Positions 12,780 to 26,000 of a stretch of 64,000 bases of DNA are shown here, in pieces. Source of the DNA: Welwitschia mirabilis (lineage: Eukaryota > Gnetophyta > Gnetopsida > Welwitschiales); NCBI GenBank assembly GCA_051453625.1, contig JBOZIK010000001.1:179953367-180017366 (forward strand). Direction: 5' to 3'. The notes under the pieces are model-generated. The model worked only from the letters and a program-made list of their open reading frames with translations, ran no database searches and was not told the DNA's origin. Made by a program: the position numbers and the translations under genes. The number at the start of each line of letters is the position of its first letter. Position 1 is the first letter of the stretch.

Positions 12780-13479
12780 TTTAAAGATGCATCATTAATT
12801 CAATTTTAATGAAGTAATAAACAGAATGTATGATGAAAATTCATTCTTAGTCTCTAAATTTATGTAATAACATCTATCTTTCTAGAAGGATTTATGTTGA
12901 TCCAAAGTTTACAGAAAATAACTAGATTGAACTTCTTTTGAATAGCACTAAGCTTGCATTAAGGTTATTCCCATAGTTTAATATAGTAGTTTTATATGCT
13001 AAATGTTTTTAAGCAGTTGGTTTTAGTACCAAAATAACCATTTGAAACAGAGCTTATAATTATTATAATTACTACCTAGTTTTTGTCTATCATGATCTAG
13101 TTTTATTTGATCAGTTTATGAAAAGATGCTTTACTTTTACTGAGGGTTATTCAAGTGAATGATAGCATGATATTAAATTGATAAATAACATCAGAGATAA
13201 CCTAATAAGATCCTTTAATATTGAAACTAGATTACCATTCTAGTTTCTTCGCATGAATGGAGAAAATAGATTTGTCTTCAAGTAGGTGACTATAAAGATT
13301 TAAAACCCAATCTTATATTTGTGCTATTCTATTATGTTATAAAGGAAAATTAGTTCTTAATCCATTTATAGGTTATGATTAAAAAGATAAATTGAAATCT
13401 AATAAATGAATGAGTGAGTAAGACATATAACTAAGTAGATGATGTAAAGCTAATGTAATAAAAACCTCAAAATAATGTT
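12780..13479. other. AT-rich spacer without a recognisable gene
   Basis: I see no motif of note between the telomere repeat and the left LTR of the gypsy element. Confidence 0.5.
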
Positions 13480-14010
13480 TTGAATTTTGTACTTAATGGG
13501 GAATAGAAAATAAAAAATAGATAGCATGAAATAATAAAGGGAATTAAAAAATTACTTTATATTAATTATATGGAAACTACAAGCGTATAAAATGGAATCA
13601 CATTTGATAGATCTTCTGTGAACTCTTTGCAATAATGGCTTCAAAAAATTATTCCATCTTATAGTAGCTTAATTCCTCTTATGACTACCATTTTCCTTTA
13701 TTTATAAGATTTTAAGAGAAACCTTAGTCATGGATGAATCCTCCAATATTAGCCTCTTATATATTTTATCATACATAGCTTCTAAACATAACATATTTGT
13801 TTAGCCTAAATGCCTTTAAACATAACATCTTTGTTACATGTAGGTTTTCTTTAAACATGCTAAATTAAATTGCTACTCATTCTAATAGGAAAATTACATG
13901 TAGAAGATTTTATTTTACATATAATCATAATAAAACCTTATTAAATAAATCCCTAAGTAAGTACATACATTAATTATTTATATTTCTGAAACATATTCTT
14001 ATGTGATCTT
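13480..14010 (-). repeat. 3' LTR of the gypsy element (left copy)
   Basis: Shared landmarks with the right copy, in the same order: 'attactttat', 'gcttc/gctctt', 'atttataagattttaa', 'cttatatattttatcat / cttacatgttttaccat', 'acatgctaaattaaat' and 'attttattttacatat'. Ends are approximate. Confidence 0.75.
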
Positions 14011-14039
14011 CTATTGCTTAAAATTGATAGAAAGGTTAA

Positions 14040-15330
14040 TTATTTTTTATTACATTTTTGAAATTCATGCACAAGTAGTTCTCCTTTGAAATCCAAACTA
14101 CATCCTCTAAATGATCTATTGGTACTTGAATGAGGTACCCCTTATACACTCTTCTTTATGTTCCCTTCTCATAGATTTCAAGACTCATTAATCTCTAGTC
14201 CATCGTCTACTTATTTATGCTTAAATTTAATAACATTTTAATCTAAAATTCATTATCTATTGGTTTTCCGTGGTACTTTAATAAATAAACAACATTAAAT
14301 ATAATTGAAGTACTCATACTATTTGGAAGATCTAACTAGTAAGAATTTGGTAAAATCGTCTTTTTAATTCTACATGGAATAGACTTCTAGAACTTAAGCT
14401 TGTTACATATTCCTATGGAAAATAATTATTTCTATATGTATTCCATTTATAGATTATATTTATTAAAATCCACATTCTTTTATGCTTGCATACTATATCC
14501 TTATTCGTGAATTTGTTTTTTTTGAATAGTCATCTATTATTATTGAAACTTACTAGCATATCATGAAACATATCCAGCATTCTTGAGTGACATCTATATA
14601 TCATTTCAAATGATTTCTTTTTGTTTATTAGATTATTATAAGTCAATTATACATGTAGTATGTAATCATTTCATTTATCTGATTAACCTTGACAAAGGCA
14701 TCCTAGCAAGGTTATAATGCTAAAATTCATTACTGCTATTTATCCATCTATCTAGGAATGATACACTAAATAATACTATAACTTAATATCCATCATGTAT
14801 TAAAAACACCTTCAAAAATAAAAAACAAACTTGACATCTCTATTTAAAACTATTACCTTTTGAAACTCATGAAAATGCATAATCTCTTTGATTTATATTG
14901 TAGCAATGCCTAAAGCATCATTAGTATTAATACAATAACCAGAGTATGCCATTTTATTTAATCTATTCACCATCACCATAATGAAATTATATTCTTTCTT
15001 AAAATGAAATAGCTCTAATATTAAGTCCATACTTAGGTTCTATCATAACTTCATTGAAACTGATAATGAATGTAAAATCCTATATTTCTCAATCATTCCT
15101 TTACTCTTTAATATGTAGAGAAAATTTGTAAAATAAATGACATATCCTTATACATGTTTGATCAATGATAAAAACTTTCTAATAGTTTTTAGTTTTTATT
15201 CAATCCATGATGTTCAATCATATTTCTTTAATGTTTTTCTCATAATATTTTCTCCCTTACTTATCCCCTGAGAATGTAAAACTTACCATATTTATAGAAC
15301 AAGATATTTTGATTGTGAAAGTCCTTATAA
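14040..15330 (-). pseudogene. Gypsy integrase remnant
   Basis: Integrase inserts the element cDNA into the genome. On the - strand, at about 14,985-14,944, a frame reads FIMVMVNRLNKMA, matching the family (I/F)VVVDRFSKMA with Asp changed to Asn. Just before it is MDLILELFHFKKEYN, matching MDFxxGLPxxxxxxD. Many stops follow and I cannot trace the DDE triad in full. It lies directly downstream of the RNase H remnant, as in gypsy elements. Confidence 0.65.
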
Positions 15331-15499
15331 ACATAATCTTTTAAAGGCTTATTCACTTTCATCTAGATATCCTTAAAGTCTAGATGATCATGATAAAAAT
15401 ATAAAATGTGTGGTTTAAAATGTATGGTAAAGCAATATTAAATTTGCAAGATCTTATCATATACAATACTTGACTTAAGGCATCTTTAACTCTATTTAT

Positions 15500-15960
15500 A
15501 TTTTTTCTTTTGTGATTAATCACAAAGTTAAACTTCTATATCTTCTTTTCTTAGTTCACTTGCTTAACACTTAGCTTGTCCCAATTGTTCATATCCTTTA
15601 ATGCCTTGTTATTTTGTATATAAAATAAACTTCTTACATAGTAAGTAATGCATCCACTCTTTAAGGGTTGAAAAATTGCATATAACTCCTTTATATGGGT
15701 AGATTACTTCTACTTAACATATTCAACTTCTCACTAAAGAAGGTAAGGGGTTATTTTCATTAAATAAGAAATTCTCTAATTTCCTTACTTCTTGCATTAC
15801 ACTCTCAATGAAAGGTCTTAATCTAGAAGTTATAGTTTACATTCTATAATAATGCTCTTTTTAAACTTCTAAAATGCTTCATTTACTCTTTGGTCCACGT
15901 GAAGGCTTAATCCTTTCTAAGGATAGCTAATATTAGTGCATAGATTTTTCTAAAGTCCTT
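15500..15960 (-). pseudogene. Gypsy RNase H remnant
   Basis: On the - strand I read KKFILYTK, then QGIKGYEQLGQAKC, matching (K)EFVIHTDH and ...LKHLKGQGKLN.RHA.W of plant gypsy RNase H; upstream lies NPLTFFSEKL-like text matching the AYFSEKL motif. The frame carries stops where Asp/Trp/Gln codons would be. The domain degrades the RNA strand of the RNA-DNA hybrid. Confidence 0.7.
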
Positions 15961-17300
15961 AATGAACCTTTTATAAATGGTTTCTATCCTATGAAAACTA
16001 TGAACAACCCTAGTTAAAGTTAGCATAGGCCAATTTAAATTATATTTTATCTTGGTTAAATCCATCTTGATTTCATTTTGGGAGATGTGCTAATTATGAT
16101 TAAGTAAACGTATACTTCTTTGCATTCACTATTAATTTCTCTTCTTTTACCTTTGAAGAATCCTTTAGAGGTGTCATCTATGCTCTTTAAGATTTTGTTA
16201 AATAGTAGAATATCATTTAGAAAATAATAATATAATTTTAAAGAAAATGTTTTAACACCTTTGTTATCAACATTATAACTATATTTGGATCATTTGTAAA
16301 TCTAAATAACATCACTAGAGATTTATATAACCTCTATAGAGTCTTAAAAGATATCTTCTATTCATCTTCATCTTGAATATGGATCTAATGGAATTCACTC
16401 TTTAAGTCTATATTCTTAAAAAATATGCATCCATATATAATTAAAAATATCATTTATGTGAGGCATAGCAAAGTAATACCTTATGTTTTATCTTGTTGAT
16501 GGCTTTTGAATTAATGCACATGAACAAATCCTTGTTCTTAATTTTTGGACTTAGTNNNNNNNNNNNNNNNNNNNNNNNNNNNNNNNNNNNNNNNNNNNNN
16601 NNNNNNNNNNNNNNNNNNNNNNNNNNNNNNNNNNNNNNNNNNNNNNNNNNNNNNNNNNNNNNNNNNNNNNNNNNNNNNNNNNNNNNNNNNNNNNNNNNNN
16701 NNNNNNNNNNNNNNNNNNNNNNNNNNNNNNNNNNNNNNNNNNNNNNNNNNNNNNATTTAAATTACATTTTATCTTGGATAAATCCATCTTAATTCCTTTT
16801 TGGGATATGTACTAATTATGACTAAGTAAAGGTATACTTCTTTACATTCACTATTAATTTCTCTTCTTTCACCTTTGAAGAATCCTTTAGAGGTGTCATC
16901 TATGCTCTTTAAGATCTTGTTAAATAGTAGAATATCATTTAGAAACTAATAATATAATTTCAAAGAAAAGGTTTTAGCACCTTTGTTATCAACATTATAA
17001 CTATATTTGGATCATTTGTAAATCTAAATGACATCACTAGAGATTTATATTACCTATGTAGGGTCTTAAAAGATATCTTCTATTCATCTCCATTTTGAAT
17101 ATGGATCTAATGGTATTCACTCTTTAAGTCTATCTTCTTAAAAAATATGCTCCCATTAAATAATTAAAAATATCATTTATGTGAGGCATAGAAAAGTAAT
17201 ACCTTATGTTTATCTTGTTGATGGCTTTTAAATTAATTCACATGAACAACTCCTTGTTCTTAATTTTTGGATTTAGTATTATTAAAATACAACATACTGA
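15960..17300 (-). pseudogene. Gypsy reverse transcriptase remnant, partly duplicated
   Basis: On the - strand a frame near 16,240-16,205 (second copy near 16,960-16,925) reads LNDILLFNKIL, matching the catalytic (D)DILV(Y/F)SKSL, with the first Asp changed to Asn. Further on, INSECKE fits the LxxxKCxF motif, and about 16,010-15,960 VVHSFHRIETIYKG fits VRSFHGLASFYRRF, the linker to RNase H. Positions 16033-16555 recur at 16755-17277 around a 199-N gap, so the RT appears twice. Stops and frame changes exclude function. Confidence 0.75.
16033..17277. repeat. Direct duplication of 523 bp around a 199-N gap
   Basis: Positions 16033-16555 and 16755-17277 have the same length (523 bp) and differ by scattered substitutions. 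Each abuts the gap at 16556-16754. The + strand frames 16493-16792 and 17206-17427 are antisense copies of the same stretch. Confidence 0.9.
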
Positions 17301-17899
17301 TAAACTTTGTTTAATTAATCCTATGTATAGCAACTCTTATACCTATGTACTCATTTCTTTTTTTTTTCATGTGACAACATTTTATATGATGGTTTTTCTA
17401 GGAGTCAAACATAAGAGACTTTTATGATCTTAATAAGTGATAAATCAAAAGACAAATAATTAGTAAAAATACTTGTGAGAGATTTTAAGACATCTTTTAC
17501 ATCCATTAGATACTTCTTCAACTACTTCTTTAAAGATATCTTCAATACTCCTACCATTTCAAAGCCTTATTCTTTTATTTCATTTATCAGTTCCTTTCTT
17601 CTTAAGAAGCATATTACTCTCTTACATTTTAGAACCTCCACTACACATAGAAAAATCTTACATATCTTTCCGTTATTATTATTAATAATATAGGTATTTA
17701 TCTCCTTATTATGCATTCACTTGGTATCATATTATCATGATCCACCTAACAATAGATAAATGAATCCATAGGAACAACATCATAATAAACTTGATTATGA
17801 AAGTTACTAATTTTAGAGTTAATCAAACATTAATCTGTAGTTATAAAATGTTACCCCTTTTATCACAAAGAGAGTCAGTATGGTATTGGATGAAGCATG

Positions 17900-19150
17900 A
17901 TATTTAGATTTAACTTCTTCATCATGTCACTAGAAACCATGTTTTTAATGCTTTCATTACCAATTATAACCTTATATAACTTATCATTATATTACATCTA
18001 GTTTTCAAGGGATTTTAGTTTTTTGTTATGATGGATTTGTAATAGTTTCTACATCTTACATGATAGTTTTTCTAACAATTATGTTTTCTTCTTTTTCACC
18101 ATTAATGTTTGTTGGTTTCTTCTTCTTAGATCTCCACTTGTTTCATCATGCTCAAAGATGATAGTTGTCTATGCATTCTCATTGCTTAATAAACAATTTC
18201 AAGCTTTATGTCTTGGATTATGACATTTGTAATAGATTCCTAAGAAATTACCTCTTTTACCTATAGATACCTCCTCTTCCATTAGTATATTCTTTGTCTT
18301 GCTCCATAATTCATGGTTTATCGTGTCTCTTTATTAACAATTTCATCTTTATACTTCCTTTTCTTTGAATTTCTTTTGTTAGAGTTCTTCTTTTTTGTAA
18401 TCTTTCTTCTACCTATATGGCCAAGTGTTGTGCTTCATCTATGGTTTTAGAAGTAATAATAAAAATATCATCTTAAATAACAAATCTTAAACTATAATGT
18501 ATCTCATACCCTCTTCTATGCTAAAACAAAAATGCCCTATTTGGATGAAAAGTACACGGAAATCCTAAGGACACTCTTTCATAGAGTTTTATCTTACTAA
18601 GTTTCTACATCTTCCTTATCATGTTATTCATATGTGAGAGAAGTATGAACATTTTTCTTTTTTCCAAAACTCTACATGTAGTTACAAGATGTTGAAAGAC
18701 CTTAATCTTGATGAATGTTCTAAACATACTCTCATTAACTTTTTACCTTTTTATTTTCAAAGAAATTTTATTGATATTAAATTACCAATCCATGCCTCAA
18801 ATCTAGTTTTAGTAATTTTTCCACTTTTGATATTCCTTCAAATGATGTGATACTTATCAAGTTATTTTATTATATATCCATTAGGAATTTCACAAATATA
18901 TTGTTCTCATCTCTACTCTTTATACATAAAATTCTCTTTTAATGGATACTTTACCTTGGTCTTTTTCCCCATAGTTTTCATCTAAAATTAGCTCTATATG
19001 CTTTGGTATATAGTAAACACTCAACTTTATCATCAACATATCCATCATCTTTTAGATATCTTCCATCACTAATTCTTACTTGTTAAGGTTCTTCTTTCAT
19101 AGAATCATCTCTAAAATCAAAGACAAGATGTAAATTCACATAAATCCAAA
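17900..19150 (-). pseudogene. Gypsy gag remnant with a zinc-knuckle trace
   Basis: At about 18,236-18,190 on the - strand the frame reads YYKCHNPRHKA-stop-NC, close to the gag knuckle pattern CxxCxxxGHxxxxC with the first Cys lost and Gly changed to Arg. This fits the position of gag next to the 5' LTR. The protease expected between gag and RT (17.4-17.9 kb) is not recognisable. Confidence 0.5.
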
Positions 19151-19199
19151 ACTTACTATGCTATCGACAACATAGATCTAATGCAATGAAAATGCTAAG

Positions 19200-19735
19200 A
19201 TCACTTATGTAATAATATTTTTTGTGGGAAATAGAAAGAAATATGAAATGCATAGAAAATAAAGTATTGAAGATAATGAAAGAATTACTTTATGCTAATG
19301 GTAAAAAAATTATGATATTACAAAATAAAATAACATCCAATAGTGGTTCCATAAGCTCTTCTTAATAGTGGTCTTTAAAATATTTCCTCTAGATTATACC
19401 ATTCTAATACCCCTTATTCCTAATGCTCTTCTCTATTTATAAGATTTTAAAAGGAAATTTAATCATGAAGGTATCCTTTAATATTAGAATCTTACATGTT
19501 TTACCATAAATATCTTTGAAATATAGCATATTTCTTAAGCCTAAATTCCTTTGAACATCGCATGCTTGTTATACTTATATTTCCTCCAAACATGCTAAAT
19601 TAAATGAACATTCATTTCAACATGGAAACTACATATGAAATATTTTATTTTTCATATAAACACAAAAAAAACCTAGCAAGTAAAACCATAAATTAAAAAA
19701 ACACATTCTTTATTTTTACTTTTTATGAATGATCC
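19200..19735 (-). repeat. 5' LTR of the gypsy element (right copy)
   Basis: Partner of the LTR at 13,480-14,010, in the same orientation. I could not recognise a primer-binding site on its left side. Confidence 0.7.
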
Positions 19736-19744
19736 TACATCAAT

Positions 19745-20000
19745 GAAGAGTGAGATTTAAGATTTCAAGCTTGTTTTGGGTTAAAATTCTAATCTTATTT
19801 AAAGAGATTAGATCCTTACATATTATATGATAGCAAGCTCACTTGCATAATAGATAATGGATTTCTTTATTATTAAATTAATACTTTACTCTTAATTTTA
19901 GTTTTTTTTATATGTAAATCTATCATGTGGATTTTTTTAATCTTTTTTTCTTTTTTACCTTTTCCATGTTTTTTTTAAATTGTTGTCACTATGCAGAACT
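19745..20000. repeat. Right copy of the dispersed repeat at 12380-12620
   Basis: Starts almost directly after the right LTR of the gypsy element and aligns in the same orientation to 12380-12620. See that entry. Confidence 0.55.
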
Positions 20001-23000
20001 CTGATTTTTGGCAATATTATTTCAATTCAAGAATCCTTAAGTATCCTAGTTGATAATTTAATTTTTAGCACTGATATCTCCATGATTGAGTATCTTTACT
20101 TGAGAGAAATTAGTAATAAGCATTTTAAGTATTAAGATTGATAAAAGGTATTTATTTTTTATAAAGTAAGTAGGTGGGTTTTTGTTGCATAAAACGAGAA
20201 ATATTAAGTGTTCTTATCTATTCTTGTCATTTAATTTTTTTCATTTAAAATATTAAAAATGATCTACCTAATATTATCTTTGCCTTTTATTTTTAATATT
20301 TTTTGTTAATAAAATTAGTAACATTATAAAAAACTAATAAATGTAAGATTATTCATTGTATGAAGTCTTTATAATGCCTAAAATATCGAACTTATCAAAG
20401 AAAAGAATGCTAGAAAAAGCAAACACTTTATCTATTACAAAGTGATAAATTTTAAAAACATTATAGTGTAAATGTAAAATACTATACTTTGCTTAATCAT
20501 CAATAATTATGATATAGTTTACATTCAGATAAGATAGCTTCCCTTTCATTTAGTTTGTTTTACTTTTTTCACGTTTCTAATTTCTTTGAAAGTGTCTTTC
20601 ATATAAGATCTTCATTTATTCAAAGTTTTTATTCTTTTATGTTACTTTAATCATCCTAGATTTTGCTCTTAGTTGTGAATCTTTGAAGTTAATGATGATA
20701 TATCAAGGTTCACCTCCTTTGAAAGTTTCTCTATCTGCCTTTAAAGTAGGTTACTTTCAATGTGCATTATGTCCTTTAGTAAATGTAGAATTTATTCAAT
20801 CAAATTTCTATTCTTTTTTTTTTTAAGAATCTTGTTTATGTAAAGGTTTGAATTTTTTTCTTTATCTTCTTTTAGAGCCTAAAAAATAGCTACATCAATA
20901 TTTAGAACATTACCTTTAGCATTTTTATTTTTATTTTACAAATCTGCAATTTTGTATGCTAATTTAATTTTTTTCATGTAGCTCCATTATTCTATGAACA
21001 AAATATTTGTGTTAATTTTTCATATGATTATAATCATAATTTTCTATAATAATTAAAACTTGTAACAATAGAAAATTCATTATTATCTTATATCATAGGC
21101 CTATCACTTTCTCACTAGAAGGAGGATAATATAAGCCCTTTTAGGACTAAAATACAAAAATACAAAAAAGAAAATAAAACTTAAAATACTAAAATTCAGG
21201 GAAAAATATTCTAGTTCATTCTAATATAATGACACTATGGAAAAAGATAGCTATGTTTGAAAAAAATGAAAAAAAAAAGGGAAAAAGGAAAAAAAGATGA
21301 GTAAATAGATTGAGTGAGTAGGTTTTTTGGTCTTTTTTAAGAACCAATATATAAATTAAACTCAAGTAAAAAATAAATTATCAAAACAACTATAGGTANN
21401 NNNNNNNNNNNNNNNNNNNNNNNNNNNNNNNNNNNNNNNNNNNNNNNNNNNNNNNNNNNNNNNNNNNNNNNNNNNNNNNNNNNNNNNNNNNNNNNNNNAA
21501 CAAATAAATTATGAAAAAAACTATAGGTACAAATGATTTTATTAAGGATGATGAATTACTTTAAAGCTATTTCAAAAAATAAAAAACTTGCTCTCATGTC
21601 AATTACTAAAATTAAGTGAAACTTTAAGAGTCTTTTATGGGGGAGGAATAAAAAAAAAAGAAGATATTAAAATTTTTGACCTAACTAATAAAGATAAAAG
21701 TAGTAAATCTAAAGAAATAAAGATCAGAAACTTATAATAATGGTATTCATAGACTATGTACATATATTATTTGAATGTGAATTAATATCAAATGCATAAT
21801 CTTCACCAAGATTAGTATGAATAAAGTATGGTTACTTAAGTAAAACTTAACAAAGCATATGATATGGTAAAAGAAAGAGTTAGATAAAGAAAACATTGTA
21901 ATATAGTTTTGATAATAATATTAAATATCAATGATGATGACAATAATGTTAAAAATGTAATATAACTACTAGTGTAATTAATCTAGTTATGTAATCATTA
22001 AATAATATAAGACATGTAAACCATATGAATAATGTAAGATGATGATGTAAGGGCCCTTGATCACTTATTTTCTTGTGGTTAAAAGTTAAAATCCATAAAC
22101 TAACTAAGAAGGGTATGAATATCTCCAACTAAATCCTATCTAATCCTCATGATGTTGATTAAGAGTTACTAATGCTTCCATACTATACTAGGATATCCTA
22201 CTCATTATAGAAAAAGATATGTGGAGAGAGGGAAAGAGAGGTAGGGGAAGAGAGAGAGAGAATAATAGAAATAACATGATTTAATCCTAAAATTAAAAAA
22301 GCAAGGTTTTGAGTTATAAATTTTAAAAGGGTGATTCATGTAAAAGGTTGATCTTATTAGGAAAAAAAATGACTCCAAAAATTAAATTTTCAAGAATAAA
22401 TTTTTAATTATAATCTTAAATAGTTTTGAACAATTATAAAATGAAAATCACACTAAAGTATTTAGAACACATATAGGGAAGTAAGTTATTTCATTTAAAC
22501 AATATTAGAGAATAAAGTTCTACAAAGGATATATTCTATTTATGAAATTATATTAATAGGCAATACTAAAATCTCATTATTTAAGAATCGAAATAGATGG
22601 ATGGTTTAAGTCTATTAAGAAGGAGTGTACATTTTAGTTTTGTAACCATAATGTTATTGAAAACAAACATTATGTCCTCCTTAAATGTCCTTCAACAAAT
22701 AATATATGAAAAATATGAAATATCAAAGTTCATAATTTAGTTGAATTTCTTTAAAGTTTATCCAAAAATTAAAATAATCTTATTAATAAAATATTTCATA
22801 ATCATGCCTTATATATTTATTCTATTTAATACATTATTAGTGTATTAATAGATATAATTAAAACAAAAGTTTTAATTTTCACAAAAAAATAACAAGATTA
22901 CATACATTATGTTCCTAAGATATAATGGTACTCTAGCCAAAGATACTTCTAAGTCTTTAAGGTGTAAGATTCAAAACTGCCCTTAAGGACCTCTTATTAT

Positions 23001-26000
23001 TTTTACAATTTGGTAGATACAATAAATAAATGATACAATGCATTGGAAATAATCATATAAGGGGTACATATGAAGGTTTAATAATTGAAAGTACATAGAA
23101 ATAGTTAATGAATAATTAGTGGCTTTTTTAAATTCAATAACTATGGTATCAATCTAATGCTAATTATCATTAATACTAGCTTTATTATTATTTTGTTATT
23201 CATATGGCTCAACATAATTTTTTATAATTCTATTAACTATCAATCTTATATTAATTTTAAATCAACAAAATCAATTATAGAAGTTTAGGGAGTTATAACC
23301 ATTGGTCCTCTCAAGGTTTTATATATTTACAATAACATAGGATTAATAAAATTGATGATTTTACTATGATTGTTGATCTAACATCAATCATATATGAATT
23401 TAAATTAATGAAAAATTTGTATAGTTATTGTTATTATTGATTTATTATCAAGTCCTCATTTATATAAATCAATAATTATTAAAATGACTTTTCGAAGCAT
23501 TTCCTATTATGAATTCAAAGCTATCTCATAATTTAATGCTTGATCATCTCAAAGGATATTATTTTTATCATCATAAAACCCTAATTGTAACATATCTATG
23601 AAAAATTATTCTTTGGAATCTCATTATGTTTCATGATTTAATGAAAGTTAGCATTTTAATGGAAGGATCTGGCACATGTATTCTCTGTTCATGAGGACTC
23701 TTCATTAATTTATTATTAAGATAAATTTATGATAATTGTTTTTGTAATCTAGATTAATAGTGAATAAATGATTATTAAAAAAGGTTAAAACATGAATTTT
23801 TCAGCCTTTAAGTGGTACAATTAAAATATATTTAGCATGTAATTATGCACTTGCATAAATCATGAGAAAAAGTATTCAATATTTAATAAAATAATAATGA
23901 CATAATCATCTTAATACATCTAGTTAATATTTATCACACTTTCATACCTAATCTTTGAGTAAGTCCTTGCTTCATCAAGAGTTTCTATAATGGAAACTTA
24001 GTAATTAATGTAGAGGTCTCTAATTACCTCACAAATCACAATAAGTAGACATAAATATCTAAGTAAAAATAATATTTCTAAAGCATTTTATTTTAATTTA
24101 TTTATAAATCTTGCAACTGTGATACTTAGATTGGACTTTTGCATATCTTAATTTAGATATATAATTATTGATAGCTTAGATTAAACATTTACTAAATAGA
24201 TTTATTTGGTACATTTATGTTGTTTCTAAAAGTCAGCAATATGCTCATTGCTCATATTGAATTTTGTACTTGTTCTCTTAGTGAATATGTTTAAATAACT
24301 TTACATTAATTTAAACTCAAATGGTAATCTTTATTACATTCATGATATCTAATCAATCTAAATCTAAGTTTCATAAATCTATTAAGTTTAGATCTAATAA
24401 CTATTATGAAGCTTTAAATATGTTAGATTAATTCATATAACCAATTTAAAGATAATGGAGTATTTTTTACAACTTTGCATTTTTTAAAAGCATACTTCTT
24501 AATGCAGTAAAATAAATGAAGTATCAAAAGGCACCATTATATTTTGTATTTAAAATGATAATTTAAATTCTATAGATATTGAATTATAATAGATCTACAA
24601 AGGTATCCATAACATAAGTGGCAAAAGATCTAGGATAATTAAAATATGTTTCTAAAATATCTCAAAGGGGATCATTGATAACTTAGAATGAATCTCAGTT
24701 TGGTTAATTATATGTAATTTTGTGACAAACTTTATAATTCATTAAGAATAATTTTAGAATAAATATGGCAACATTTCTGCTATTTTGTTTTAAATTTCTA
24801 ATGTTAAAATTAAGATTATAATTACTTATAATATTTTAAGTTTATAAAATTAACCTTAATTCTATTGAACTATTAAAGCATAAACTTGATACTTTCTAAA
24901 TTTAAAGTTTCTTATTACAGAAATATCTATTACTAGTTTTATTATAAGCAAGGATGTTTTTTAAGAAAAAATGATTTTCATGTAAAAATAATTAGAATAA
25001 ATATTTATATTTATTATATATGTGTTTAACATTTTTAGCTAGGTTTCAACATCACTTAAGGTTTAAATGTTTTTGTCATATCCAAAAAAATGAATACTTG
25101 CATAACCAGAAGCAAAATACTAAAGGGTTTAGAATATTATTTCATATTTTTATCATGGAATGTTAATTTCATTAAATTATAAAATGAATCAAAACATGAA
25201 ATATTAAGTAAGAAATAAAGAAGAAAATTATTAACTAAACTAATGAAAAGCAAAATTTAAATGAATTATATAATGATAAGAACAAATGTTCATTACTAGC
25301 TATAATATGTTAATACTTGATCTTAAATATTCTCCAAAAATATAAAATTATTTGTTTAAATTGTATAAAAAGTTCTAAAATTATTTAGAATTATCTAATA
25401 AAGGCTATGTCAACATAGAATGCTAAGGGAATTACCAACTGTCCATCATTTAATTGTTTTTTTAATATCTCTTTATAACATAATTGACATTATTAATTTT
25501 ATTAACATTGCTCCAAAATTGTGTTTTAAGTGATGAAATATGAATTAATAATGATCCAAACCTGAGAAATGAAAGAACTCTTTCTATTATTTAATATTTA
25601 TGAATTATGCTAATAAAAAAATGAATGGTTAACTCAATATTTTCTTAAAACCTCTTAATATGTCATATAACTAGTTTCTAAAAGTAAGAAAATCATCACC
25701 AATTAATAATAATATACATGATATGCTAATACAAAATCATTTAAGTGTAGATGAAATTTTACATTAAAGAATTATGGGATATGAAAAGTGATAATTTTAT
25801 TATATCTAAAAATTATAATAAAAATATCATAGGATGAATCTCTAAGTTTACAAATTTTTAACACATCAGTAGATCAAAATCATTCATATATAAGAACTAA
25901 AAAAAGAAAGAAATAGCTAAAATAAAATGGAATGAGTTTCTACTATAGATTACCACTAATGATCACAGCATGAATTCTTTGAGTAATCCAAAAACTTTCT

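Larger units (their letters stand above)
13480..19735 (-). mobile_element. Ancient Ty3/gypsy LTR retrotransposon, - strand
   Basis: Two diverged direct repeats (about 13,480-14,010 and 19,200-19,735) enclose - strand remnants in gypsy order: gag with a knuckle (about 18.2 kb), RT (17.3-16.0 kb), RNase H (15.9-15.5 kb) and integrase (15.3-14.2 kb). RT, RNase H, integrase is the Ty3/gypsy order. All parts are crowded with stops. The wording of the RT-RNase H linker (F-H-x-x-x-x-YKGF style) is typical of plant chromovirus-like gypsy elements, but the lineage is not certain. The RT part is duplicated around a gap. The heavily diverged LTRs indicate a very old insertion. Confidence 0.8.

Noticed and set aside
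16493-17427. + strand frames with similar starts around 16.5 and 17.2 kb
   Set aside because: They are antisense to the - strand gypsy RT and repeat only because that stretch is duplicated around the gap.
22635-22725. Possible C...H...CP zinc-binding trace (KHYVLLKCPS) resembling a LINE zf-RVT domain
   Set aside because: Too short, and no RT remnant lies nearby on the same strand.
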